The notes under the pieces are model-generated. The model searched no databases and was not told the origin of the DNA. It saw only the letters and a program-made list of their open reading frames with translations. Both the position numbers and the translations under genes were made by a program. 64,000 bases of DNA, taken from Pseudomonas sp. ERMR1:02. GTDB taxonomy: Bacteria > Pseudomonadota > Gammaproteobacteria > Pseudomonadales > Pseudomonadaceae. The stretch covers positions 310,001 through 374,000 of the forward strand of contig NZ_NKJI01000005.1 in assembly GCF_002277815.1 (NCBI RefSeq), in the 5' to 3' direction. Of this stretch, positions 56,717 to 64,000 are shown one piece after another (within the stretch, counting starts at the first letter, position 1; the number at the start of each line of letters is the position of its first letter).

Positions 56717-56722
56717 TATAAT
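56717..56722 (+). promoter_or_regulatory. Possible -10 element upstream of the carbamoyltransferase gene
   Basis: TATAAT occurs in the spacer, 94 bases before the GTG start. No -35 hexamer at normal spacing is seen. A leader with a GAGGCGCCACTGCGCCTG hairpin follows. Confidence 0.35.
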
Positions 56723-56815
56723 CCCGCCCTTTAGCTGCCTCGCGCTCCTTGCGAAGGCACTTCATTTTTTGAGGCGCCACTGCGCCTGCATGCAGACTAA
56801 AGAGGCTAGACCCCT

Positions 56816-58573
56816 GTGGCATTGACGATTCTTGGCCTGTCCGGCGCCCTTAGCCATGATCCTTCCGCAGCCTTGTACATCGACGGCAAGCTGGTCGCGG
56901 CGGCTGAGGAAGAGCGCTTCGTACGCGATAAACATGCAAAGAACCGCATGCCCTATGAATCGGCGAAGTTCTGCCTGGAGCAGGCCGGTATCAAGCCTTC
57001 CGACGTTGACGTGGTAGCGATTCCATTCGCTCCGATCAGCCTGTTCGGCAAGGCGCGCTGGCACTACGCCAAGCGTTACTGGTACGCCCCGGACCGCGCC
57101 CTCGACGCGATCCTGATGGGCAACCGTCGCTACAAGCGCTATCGCAACAAGATTGTCTGGTGCCTCGAGCAATTGGGCTTCGATCCGAAGAAGATCAAGA
57201 TCGAACCGGTCGAGCATCACCTGGCCCACGCCTCCAGCGCCTACCACTGTTCCGGTTTCAAAGAGAAAACCGCGATCCTCGGGATCGATGGCAAGGGTGA
57301 GTACGCCACAACCTTCTTCGGTTACGGCGAAAACGGCAAGATCCACAAGATCAAGGAGTTCTTCGACCCTGACTCCCTGGGCGGCCTGTATGGCGCGATC
57401 ACCGAGTTCCTCGGTTTCGAAATGCTCGACGGTGAGTTCAAGGTCATGGGCATGGCGCCGTACGGCGACGCCAGCAAATACGATTTCTCGCGCCTGGCCT
57501 CGTTCGAAAACGGCGAACTGGTGATCAACACCGACTACGCCAATGTCATCGGCCTGCGCCGCTATAAAGAGAAGGGCAAGGGTTTCTACTTCTCGCCGAA
57601 GCTGATCGAGTGGCTGGGTCCGAAGCGCGAAGGCGACATCGCAGACGAGCCTTACATCCACTACGCTGCGAGCATGCAAGCGCTGTTCGAGAAACTGGCG
57701 TTGCAGATGATCGACCACTACCTGGGCGACGTGCTCAAGCAAACCGGCAAGCTGGCCTTCGCCGGCGGCTGCGCGTTGAACGTCAAGCTGAACCAGAAAA
57801 TCATCGCCCGCGATGACGTCAAAGAGCTGTTCGTGCAGCCTGCCTCAGGCGATGCCGGCACCGCGGTTGGCGCGGCGGCTTACGTGTCTCATGCCCGTGG
57901 CGTGCCGGTCGAGAAGATGGAGCATGTCTACCTCGGTCCGTCGTACAGCAACGAAGACGTGCTCGCGGCATGCGCCCGTCACCCAAGCAAACCGGTATGG
58001 CGCAAGCTGGCGAACATGCCGGAAAACATCGCCAGGATCATGGTGGATGGCAACCCGGTGGCCTGGTTCCAGGGTCGCATGGAGTTCGGTCCTCGTGCCT
58101 TGGGCGGTCGTTCCATCATCGGTTGCCCGAGCGCGACTGGCGTGGCCGACCGCATCAACCACCAGATCAAGTTCCGCGAGCGCTGGAGGCCTTTCTGCCC
58201 GTCGATGCTCGACACCGTTGCACCGCAAATGATCAAGATCGATCACCCGGCCCCGTTCATGACCTTCACCTTCGAAGTGGCTGAAGAGTGGAAAACCCGT
58301 GTGCCGGAAGTCGTCCACGAAGACGGCACTTCCCGCGCCCAAGTGCTCAAGCGCGAATACAATCCGCGCTACTACGACATGATGAAGGCGCTGGAAGTAT
58401 TGACCGGCAATGGCGTGTCGCTGAACACCTCGCTCAACCGTCGTGGCGAACCGATGATCTGCTCGCCGACGGACGCCTTGAACATGTTCTTCGGTTCGGA
58501 TCTACAGTATCTGATCATGGAAGACATCCTGGTGGTCAAAGAGGGCGCGAACGCCTATGACACGCTCGGCTGA
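56816..58573 (+). CDS. NodU/CmcH-family carbamoyltransferase of the LPS core
   Basis: 585 residues from GTG 56816 with AGAGG upstream. MALTILGLSGALSHDPSAAL and EHHLAHASSAYHCSGF (metal-binding His residues) belong to the N-terminal Kae1-like domain; FAGGCALNVKLNQKI, QGRMEFGPRALGGRSIIG and NTSLNRRGEPMICSPTDAL to the C-terminal domain. It transfers carbamoyl from carbamoyl phosphate to a sugar; in P. aeruginosa LPS the inner-core heptose is 7-O-carbamoylated. It matches PA5005 by place. It overlaps the next glycosyltransferase by 17 bases. Confidence 0.92.
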   Translation: MALTILGLSGALSHDPSAALYIDGKLVAAAEEERFVRDKHAKNRMPYESAKFCLEQAGIKPSDVDVVAIPFAPISLFGKARWHYAKRYWYAPDRALDAILMGNRRYKRYRNKIVWCLEQLGFDPKKIKIEPVEHHLAHASSAYHCSGFKEKTAILGIDGKGEYATTFFGYGENGKIHKIKEFFDPDSLGGLYGAITEFLGFEMLDGEFKVMGMAPYGDASKYDFSRLASFENGELVINTDYANVIGLRRYKEKGKGFYFSPKLIEWLGPKREGDIADEPYIHYAASMQALFEKLALQMIDHYLGDVLKQTGKLAFAGGCALNVKLNQKIIARDDVKELFVQPASGDAGTAVGAAAYVSHARGVPVEKMEHVYLGPSYSNEDVLAACARHPSKPVWRKLANMPENIARIMVDGNPVAWFQGRMEFGPRALGGRSIIGCPSATGVADRINHQIKFRERWRPFCPSMLDTVAPQMIKIDHPAPFMTFTFEVAEEWKTRVPEVVHEDGTSRAQVLKREYNPRYYDMMKALEVLTGNGVSLNTSLNRRGEPMICSPTDALNMFFGSDLQYLIMEDILVVKEGANAYDTLG

Positions 58574-59687
58574 ACGCCATGTGCTGCAGTTCTGTCACGG
58601 CTATGACGGGCCGTTTCTGGACTGTGCGCGGCAGTACGCCAGCCTGTTCGCGGGGACCGGCTATCGAGTGACCACGGTGTTTCTGACCGGGGTTGCCGAC
58701 GCCGAAGTCGCCGCGGGTTGCGCCTCCGATGAAGTGCTGTTCATGGAGTACAGCTCCAAGGCCATTCGTGGCCTGAAGCTCGGCGCCATCGGCGATCTGC
58801 GCAAGATCGCCGCTACGCGCAATTTCAGTTTCTGCATTGCCCATCGCTTCAAGCCGATCTACATCGCCTTGCTCGGCACCTCGTTGCCGGTGATTGGCGT
58901 GCATCACGCGTTTGATGATTACAAGCGCGGCAGCCGTAAACTCTTCGCGAATATTTTCCGCAAGCGCCTAAGCCTGCTCGGCGTTTCCGATGCGGTGCGC
59001 GATGACATGCGTAGTTGCTTGCCAAAGTGGCCGGCGGCACGGATTCGAACACTTTATAACCGTATCGATGTGCAAGCCTTGCAGGACAGCCAGTTGTCGG
59101 CGCAGGAGGCGCGGGAAGCCCTGGGCCTGGCCGCAGATGCCTGGATTGTCGGCAACGTCGGGCGCCTGCATCCGGACAAGGATCAGGCCACGTTGCTGGA
59201 CGGATTTGCTGCGGCGTTGCCGGGTTTGCCGGCCAATAGTCAGTTGGTGATTCTCGGCAGCGGTCGTCTGGAGCAGGATCTCAAGGCCCAGGCCCGCGAG
59301 TTGGGGATGGGCGACCGTGTGCTGTTCCTCGGCCAGGTGCCCGAGGCGCGGTGTTATTTCCGTGCCTTCGACGTGTTTGCCCTGAGTTCCGATCACGAAC
59401 CGTTCGGCATGGTGCTGCTCGAAGCCATGGCCGCCGGCGTGCCGTTGCTCGCCACCGCGTGTGGCGGGGCGAAGGAAGTGGTCGAAGGCGTGGGCATCCT
59501 GTTCCCTCTGGGCGATGCCGAACACTTGGCTCAAGGGCTGCAACATTTGGCCGCGATGGACGCGCAGCAGCGTCACCAATGTGCCGAGCTGATGCTCGAT
59601 CGCTTGAGTGAACGTTTCTCCGACCGCGCGGTACGCGATACTTTCTGGCATCTGCCACACGTTATCGAACTGGCACCGAGGGGCTGA
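58557..59687 (+). CDS. wapH: LPS core glycosyltransferase, GT4 (WapH type)
   Basis: 376 residues. HVLQFCHGYDGPFLDCARQYA is the acceptor-side N-terminus and SSDHEPFGMVLLEAMAAGVPLLAT the GT4 donor motif with the E-x7-E pair. It probably adds a glucose of the outer core, as for WapH (PA5004) in P. aeruginosa. It starts within the carbamoyltransferase 3' end and its stop overlaps the mig-14-like start by one base. Confidence 0.88.
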   Translation: MTRSAERHVLQFCHGYDGPFLDCARQYASLFAGTGYRVTTVFLTGVADAEVAAGCASDEVLFMEYSSKAIRGLKLGAIGDLRKIAATRNFSFCIAHRFKPIYIALLGTSLPVIGVHHAFDDYKRGSRKLFANIFRKRLSLLGVSDAVRDDMRSCLPKWPAARIRTLYNRIDVQALQDSQLSAQEAREALGLAADAWIVGNVGRLHPDKDQATLLDGFAAALPGLPANSQLVILGSGRLEQDLKAQARELGMGDRVLFLGQVPEARCYFRAFDVFALSSDHEPFGMVLLEAMAAGVPLLATACGGAKEVVEGVGILFPLGDAEHLAQGLQHLAAMDAQQRHQCAELMLDRLSERFSDRAVRDTFWHLPHVIELAPRG

Positions 59688-60583
59688 TGCTTAACCGATT
59701 TCAAGGCTGGCGCGAACGTGGCTGGTCGGTAGCCGATGCCTCGACATACGCCGAGGCCTGGCAGCGATATGGCGGCAGCGTCGCGACTCATCCGATGGTG
59801 GTCGAGCGGCTGGCGCAGTTGGCCGATATTCCAGTGCGCTACCTGGCCTGGGAGCAAAACGGCGAAGTCAAAGCGGCGATCCCGACCTGGGGCCGCGATC
59901 TCGCCTTGTCCAAGGACGTGCTCAAGCGCAGCGGCAAAAAGGGCTTGTTCGATCTCGGCAACGCCGAGATCATTTTGCCGGCCGCTGACGATGCTCAGGC
60001 CCCCTTGCGTCATCGTAGTCGTTATTTATCTGCGCTCAATGAAAGCCGTTTCACCGGCATCAAGTTGCAGGCCGAGCAACTGGCCATGGCTCGTACGCCT
60101 GAAGAGTTGTCGAAGAAATTTCGCTACAACCAGCGCCGCGAACTCAGGTTGCTGGAAGAAGCGGGTGGTGTGGTGCGACCGGTCTCCGAGTTTTCCAGCA
60201 GCGAACTGGCCACAATCTACTGTGACCTGTTCCAGCGCCGCTGGGGTTTCCCGGCCACGGGTGCCGAGCGCATGGCCGAGGTCATCGAGCTGTTGCGCGA
60301 GTTGCTGATCGGTTCGGTGATTTTCCTCAACGATGCGCCGATTGCGATTCAACTGGTCTACCGTGTCGAGACGCCGCAGTGGATCAGCGTCGAGTACATC
60401 AATGGCGGTGTTGACCCTGAAACGCGCGAATTCAGCCCCGGCAGCGTACTGAGTTTTCTCAACACCCAAAGCGCCTGGGAACATGCCCGGGCGCTGGACA
60501 AACCCCTGCGCTTTTCCTTCGGTCGCGCCGACCGGGAATACAAGGATCGCTGGTGCAACCCTGTGCCGGTCTACACCGTATGA
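59687..60583 (+). CDS. Mig-14-family protein (GNAT-like, antimicrobial peptide resistance)
   Basis: 298 residues, with a mixed fold and KKFRYNQRRELRLLEEAGGVVRPV in the middle, typical of Mig-14/FemX-like acyltransferase folds, and GSVLSFLNTQSAWEHARALDKPLRFSFGRADREYK near the end. Salmonella Mig-14 confers resistance to cathelicidins; the molecular reaction is unknown. Location in the LPS core locus (PA5003 position) suggests envelope modification. It is coupled on both sides. Confidence 0.85.
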   Translation: MLNRFQGWRERGWSVADASTYAEAWQRYGGSVATHPMVVERLAQLADIPVRYLAWEQNGEVKAAIPTWGRDLALSKDVLKRSGKKGLFDLGNAEIILPAADDAQAPLRHRSRYLSALNESRFTGIKLQAEQLAMARTPEELSKKFRYNQRRELRLLEEAGGVVRPVSEFSSSELATIYCDLFQRRWGFPATGAERMAEVIELLRELLIGSVIFLNDAPIAIQLVYRVETPQWISVEYINGGVDPETREFSPGSVLSFLNTQSAWEHARALDKPLRFSFGRADREYKDRWCNPVPVYTV

Positions 60584-61991
60584 GTCAGTCCATGAGCCGC
60601 AAACAGCAACTGCTCAAGCGTCATCGACGCAGCAAACGCATCGGTCTTTTGATCGTGCTGGGGCTGTTGGTTATTTGCGGCGTATGGGTAGCCTGGTGGT
60701 TGCCGCTGGTGCTGGCGGTTCTGGTCTGGATTGCCCACGAAGCCTGGTTTGCCGACCATCTGTTCTACTCGCCCAAAGATGATTACCAATACAGCTTCCC
60801 GCCCTACACGTCGCAACCCAAGGTTCATCTGAGCGGCGATCGCCTGCGGCTGGACGATGGGGTCATGTTGGTCGACGACGCGACGCTGGTGTTGGCCCTG
60901 CGGATCAAAAGCACATGGCTGGGGCGCTTTCTCGATCCTGTGGTCGAGTTGTCCGGTGGTGAGAGCCCGGACCGTCAACCTTCGAGCGTGGTGTGAACGG
61001 GCTGCGTTACCTCAACCTCAGTGGACAGGCACAGGTGTTGTCGCGCGGTGAACTGCGGTTGCGCGGGCGTTTCTGCCGATTGTTCGGTGAGCCTGTGCTG
61101 TGGGCGCTCGAACATCCTGATTACCGTCGGCAGCGGGTAATGGTTATAGCGCCTCATGCCGATGATGCGGAGCTTGCGGCCTACGGTTTGTACAGCCAGG
61201 CAGACGAAACCTGGATCGTCACACTCACCGCCGGTGAGATCGAAGCCGAACACTATCAGCAGATGGGGCTGGGCAAAGTCGAGGCTGCGCGGCTCAAAGG
61301 CCGCTTGCGAGCCTGGGACAGTATCGCTGTGCCGCGTTGGGCCGGGGTGCCGGAAGCGCATTGTGTGCAACTGGGCTATTTTTGCCTTCAACTGGCGGCA
61401 ATGCAGGCCTCACCCGCTCAGTCTGTGGGTTCGCGGGAAGCGGACTTGAGCGACACTCGATTGTTCCGTCAGATGAACCCGTTTGCCCTGCCGGGCGATG
61501 TCGATGGCGCGCCGACCTGGAACAATTTGCTGGCCGATCTGCGCGAGTTACTGCTGCGGGCGCAACCTGAAGTGATCGTGCTGCCGCACCCGAGCCTTGA
61601 TCCTCACCCTGATCATGTTTGTGCTCAACAAGCAGTTCTCGAAGCGCTGACGGGGCTGGAGTGGCAACCGACACTGCTGGGTTACGCCAATCACCTGCAT
61701 GACAATGATCGCTGGCCAATGGGTGATACTGGCGCCGGTATCGCACTTGCACCGGTATTCGATTCGGCAACTCCACTCCATCCTTTTTGCCTGGTGCTTT
61801 CTGCGGCGCAGCAGCGTGACAAGGCCATGGCGTTGGCAATGATGCACGATCTGCAGCCTCGAGCGCCGTTCAAGCGCCGATTGCGCCGTGGATTACAGCG
61901 ACTGTTGGCAGGGCGTGCCGGTTCGCCTTACGGCGAGAATGAATTCTTTCGCAAGGCTGTACGTCGCCATGAACTGTTCTGGCGTTTGTAA
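60580..61991 (+). CDS. dnpA: De-N-acetylase DnpA (PIG-L family), one frameshift
   Basis: Starts at ATG 60580 (MSQSMSRKQQLLKRHRRSKR), overlapping the mig-14-like stop as ATGA. Two membrane helices (IGLLIVLGLLVICGVWVAWWLPLVLAVLVWIA) anchor it. The frame is lost near 60978: adding one A gives SPDRQTFERGVNGLRYLNLS and joins the rest. VIAPHADDAELAAYG (PHADD metal motif) and VLPHPSLDPHPDHVCAQ (HPDH) identify the zinc-dependent PIG-L deacetylase domain. DnpA affects fluoroquinolone tolerance in P. aeruginosa, and is thought to deacetylate an envelope sugar. Repaired length is about 470 residues. Confidence 0.88.
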
Positions 61992-62076
61992 GGTGGTACG
62001 GGCCTGAAGTGCGCCTGTTTGTGAGCAGGGGTGGCTTCAGGTGTTGCTCGGTTTGCCTGTTGCGGCAAGGAAGACG

Positions 62077-63033
62077 ATGAAAGTTTTATTTCTGGTGCAG
62101 AAAGAACAGCGGGCCATTTTGGACCGTTTATACGATGGAGTGGCGGCTCATTGCGAGTGCGATCTGCGGTGGCTGAGCAGCAATGAGCAGCGCAATCTGC
62201 GCAGTTATTTCCGGCGTGAAGTCGATGTGTCACGGTATGACCGGATCGTGTTTTTCCTGCGCTTCAAGCAGGAAATCCGTCAGGTCGGTTTCATCCGCAC
62301 GATTCCCAACCTGGTAATTCTCGAACACGATGCTTACCAGAACTACATCCCTTGCAAGTACACCGGCAAGTTCAGTGCGCACTACCGTCGCTTGCCGTGG
62401 GCGCGAGTGATCAGTTCCGGTTTCGTTGTCGCCGAGCGTCTTCGCGAAGAGGGTTTCGACGCGGTGTTCGTTCCCAAGGGCTACGACCAGACACAGCTGG
62501 AGGATCAGGGGCGCGAACGCGATATCGAACTGGCGTTTGTCGGCAGCACCAACAGCGTGGCCTACAGCGGTCGCAAGGCTTTGCTCGACGAATTGGGGCG
62601 CGTCGAACCCCTGGTGGTGACTCGCACCAAATCCGGTGAGGAGTACCGCGAGACACTCAACCGAATTCGCTTTTTCGTCAGTGCCGATGTCGGCATGGGC
62701 GAGTTCATGATCAAGAACTTCGAGGCCATGGCCTGTGGTTGCGTATTGCTGGCTTATGACCAGGGTGCAGAAGAAAGTCAGGCCCTGGGTTTGCAGGATA
62801 TGCACAACGTTGTGTTCTATCAGAGCATTGCGCAGCTTCAGGAGAAACTGGCCATACTGCGTGGCGACCCGGAGCTGGCGAAGCGTATTGCTCGCAATGG
62901 TCGCGAGCTGGCGGTCACCCAGTTCAGTTTTGCACGCATCGGTCAGCGGATTGTCGAGGTGCTTGAGCCTGCTTTGCGTGCACCTGCGCCACTGAGTCTG
63001 CTCGAAAAAGTCCGCGTGAAACTGGGCATTTGA
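62077..63033 (+). CDS. ssg: Glycosyltransferase Ssg (cell-surface sugar synthesis)
   Basis: 318 residues from ATG 62077 with AAGGAAG upstream; upstream codons to 62041 are unsupported. MKVLFLVQKEQRAILDRLYDG is followed by IELAFVGSTNSVAYSGRKALL and MIKNFEAMACGCVLLAYDQGAEE, the CgeB/GT1-like donor part (F-E-A-M-A-C-G). Ssg homologues (PA5001) are needed for O-antigen/core completion and surface behaviour. It is separated from dnpA by an 85-base spacer. Confidence 0.82.
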   Translation: MKVLFLVQKEQRAILDRLYDGVAAHCECDLRWLSSNEQRNLRSYFRREVDVSRYDRIVFFLRFKQEIRQVGFIRTIPNLVILEHDAYQNYIPCKYTGKFSAHYRRLPWARVISSGFVVAERLREEGFDAVFVPKGYDQTQLEDQGRERDIELAFVGSTNSVAYSGRKALLDELGRVEPLVVTRTKSGEEYRETLNRIRFFVSADVGMGEFMIKNFEAMACGCVLLAYDQGAEESQALGLQDMHNVVFYQSIAQLQEKLAILRGDPELAKRIARNGRELAVTQFSFARIGQRIVEVLEPALRAPAPLSLLEKVRVKLGI

Positions 63034-63042
63034 CAAGGTCTT

Positions 63043-63064
63043 GCCAGCGATTGATATCGCTGGC
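63043..63064 (+). terminator. Stem-loop after ssg
   Basis: GCCAGCGAT and ATCGCTGGC pair exactly around TGAT, 9 bases after the ssg stop. There is no T-tract, so termination is not certain. Confidence 0.5.
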
Positions 63065-63104
63065 GACCTCTACTTATTGAGATTTCGGTGTAATTCATAG
63101 CTCT

Positions 63105-64000
63105 ATGAGTATTATTAACATTATGTGGGCCAGCGGCGGTCCGTTCGCCTCAACTCATAAGGTGCACCAACAGATATTGTCCCAGGCCTCGCCCTCGGAA
63201 CCGGTTGAAACCTGGTTGCTTCAGGGGCGCGCGTCCGAATGCGGGGTGAGCGTCGGTGAGGTACGTGAGTGGGGGTTGTCCTCTGCCCGGTTGAAAGGGC
63301 GACATTTCTGGAGGCTGACCAAGCCCTGGATGCAAGCCAGGTTTCAGAGCGCTCTCAAATACAGCGATGCACACGTGCTGCTGCTCGATGGCCTGGGCGT
63401 CGCGCGTACGTTATTGCCGATCCTCGAATCATTGCCGCACATCCGTGCAGTAGTCATTTTTCATGGTTCGACGCGACTTCAGCCCGCTGATCGAGCGCTC
63501 TTTGAACGTTTCCCGGCCTCCCGACTTACATTGGTTGCGGTATCGAATACCCTCGCGGCTTCGCTGAGCCAGGACCTGCAAGTTCCGGTCATGACGCTGC
63601 GTAGCGCCTTTGATCCAGCTGTTTTCCGTACCGCGCTACTTCCGCGAGAGCAAGCGCGTGCCCGGTTGAGCCTGCCACTGGACAAGACTCCGGTACTGGG
63701 TGCGGTGGGACGTCTGGTCGCGGGAAAAGGTTTCGGCTGTCTTCTCGACGCTTTTGCCGAGGCACTGCATGAGCGGCCTGATCTGCGACTGGTGATTATT
63801 GGTGAAGGGCCGGCCCGCGCTACGCTCGAGGCCCGCATCGATGAGTTGCAGTTGCGCGACAAGGTCCTGTTGCCGGGCCATCTGGATGATGCGGCTCAGC
63901 TCTACCGTGCATTCGACTGGGTTGCTATGCCTTCGTTGAGCGAAGGCCTGGGGCTGATCATGCAGGAGGCGGTAATGGCAGGTGTTCCCGTCCTGTCCAG
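63105..64000 (+). CDS. Glycosyltransferase GT4 (WapR-like), partial at window end
   Basis: The frame is open from ATG 63105 (MSIINIMWASGGPFASTHKV) to the edge, 298 codons. The N-terminus MWASGGPFASTHKVHQQI is typical of rhamnosyl/hexosyl LPS transferases, PVLGAVGRLVAGKGFGCLLDAF is the Rossmann hinge, and PSLSEGLGLIMQEAVMAGVPVLS the GT4 donor motif with the paired Glu. Position after ssg is that of wapR (PA5000), an outer-core rhamnosyltransferase, but the substrate is inferred. The 3' end lies outside the window. Confidence 0.85.
   Translation, partial: MSIINIMWASGGPFASTHKVHQQILSQASPSEPVETWLLQGRASECGVSVGEVREWGLSSARLKGRHFWRLTKPWMQARFQSALKYSDAHVLLLDGLGVARTLLPILESLPHIRAVVIFHGSTRLQPADRALFERFPASRLTLVAVSNTLAASLSQDLQVPVMTLRSAFDPAVFRTALLPREQARARLSLPLDKTPVLGAVGRLVAGKGFGCLLDAFAEALHERPDLRLVIIGEGPARATLEARIDELQLRDKVLLPGHLDDAAQLYRAFDWVAMPSLSEGLGLIMQEAVMAGVPVLS

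Overview
The window is a 64 kb piece of a Pseudomonas chromosome, most likely from the P. fluorescens group. Supporting this are the high GC, the family of palindromic repeats built on GAGCGAGCTTGCTCGCGA-type arms, and the gene order msrA-dipA-aceFE-glnE-waaF-waaC-waaG-waaP, followed by inner-core kinases, a carbamoyltransferase, wapH, mig-14-like, dnpA and ssg. From memory this matches the PA5023-PA5000 region of P. aeruginosa, with lineage-specific insertions.

Region 1 (1-9995, minus strand) is most of an aryl-polyene (APE) cluster: ketosynthase-like protein, acyltransferase, two acyl carrier proteins, membrane protein, AMP-ligase/dehydratase fusion, GT2 glycosyltransferase, LpxL-type acyltransferase, HAL/TAL-type ammonia-lyase, thioesterase, LolA-like carrier and an MMPL exporter cut by the window edge. 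Most genes overlap by a few bases, suggesting one translationally coupled operon. Region 2 (10-19 kb) holds an orphan ParA-like ATPase, trxC, a higBA toxin-antitoxin pair with a palindromic operator, selO, a large MscK-type channel and an NhaP2-type antiporter. Region 3 (19.4-27.7 kb) has two chemoreceptors around a displaced zapB-like/zapA pair and an AT-rich insert bounded by about 240-bp direct repeats, then an acyl-CoA dehydrogenase. Region 4 (28-41.4 kb) has putA with an array of GTTGCA operator sites, an orphan vgrG-DUF4123 pair with no effector, rlmJ, msrA, the c-di-GMP phosphodiesterase dipA and a PhoD-like phosphatase. Region 5 (41.6-49.7 kb) has aceF-aceE divergent from glnE, with paired FadR/PdhR-type palindromes between them. 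Region 6 (49.7-64 kb, plus strand) is the LPS core locus: heptosyltransferases, glucosyltransferase, sugar kinases, carbamoyltransferase, further glycosyltransferases and dnpA.

A strong sequence-wide signal is a set of 11 single-base deletions, several in short homopolymers, that break otherwise intact genes. They hit the APE ligase (three times), the APE acyltransferase, trxC, aceE, glnE (twice), waaF, waaC and dnpA. Because waaC, waaF and aceE would hardly all be lost, these look like under-calling errors in the sequence rather than true pseudogenes. Distinct from these are real-looking structural changes: a repeat inserted in frame into the LolA-like signal peptide, a kinase gene reduced to 31 codons, a repeat supplying the glnE stop codon, an apparently missing ilvE, and the duplication at zapA. 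No tRNA, rRNA, CRISPR array or transposase gene was seen.
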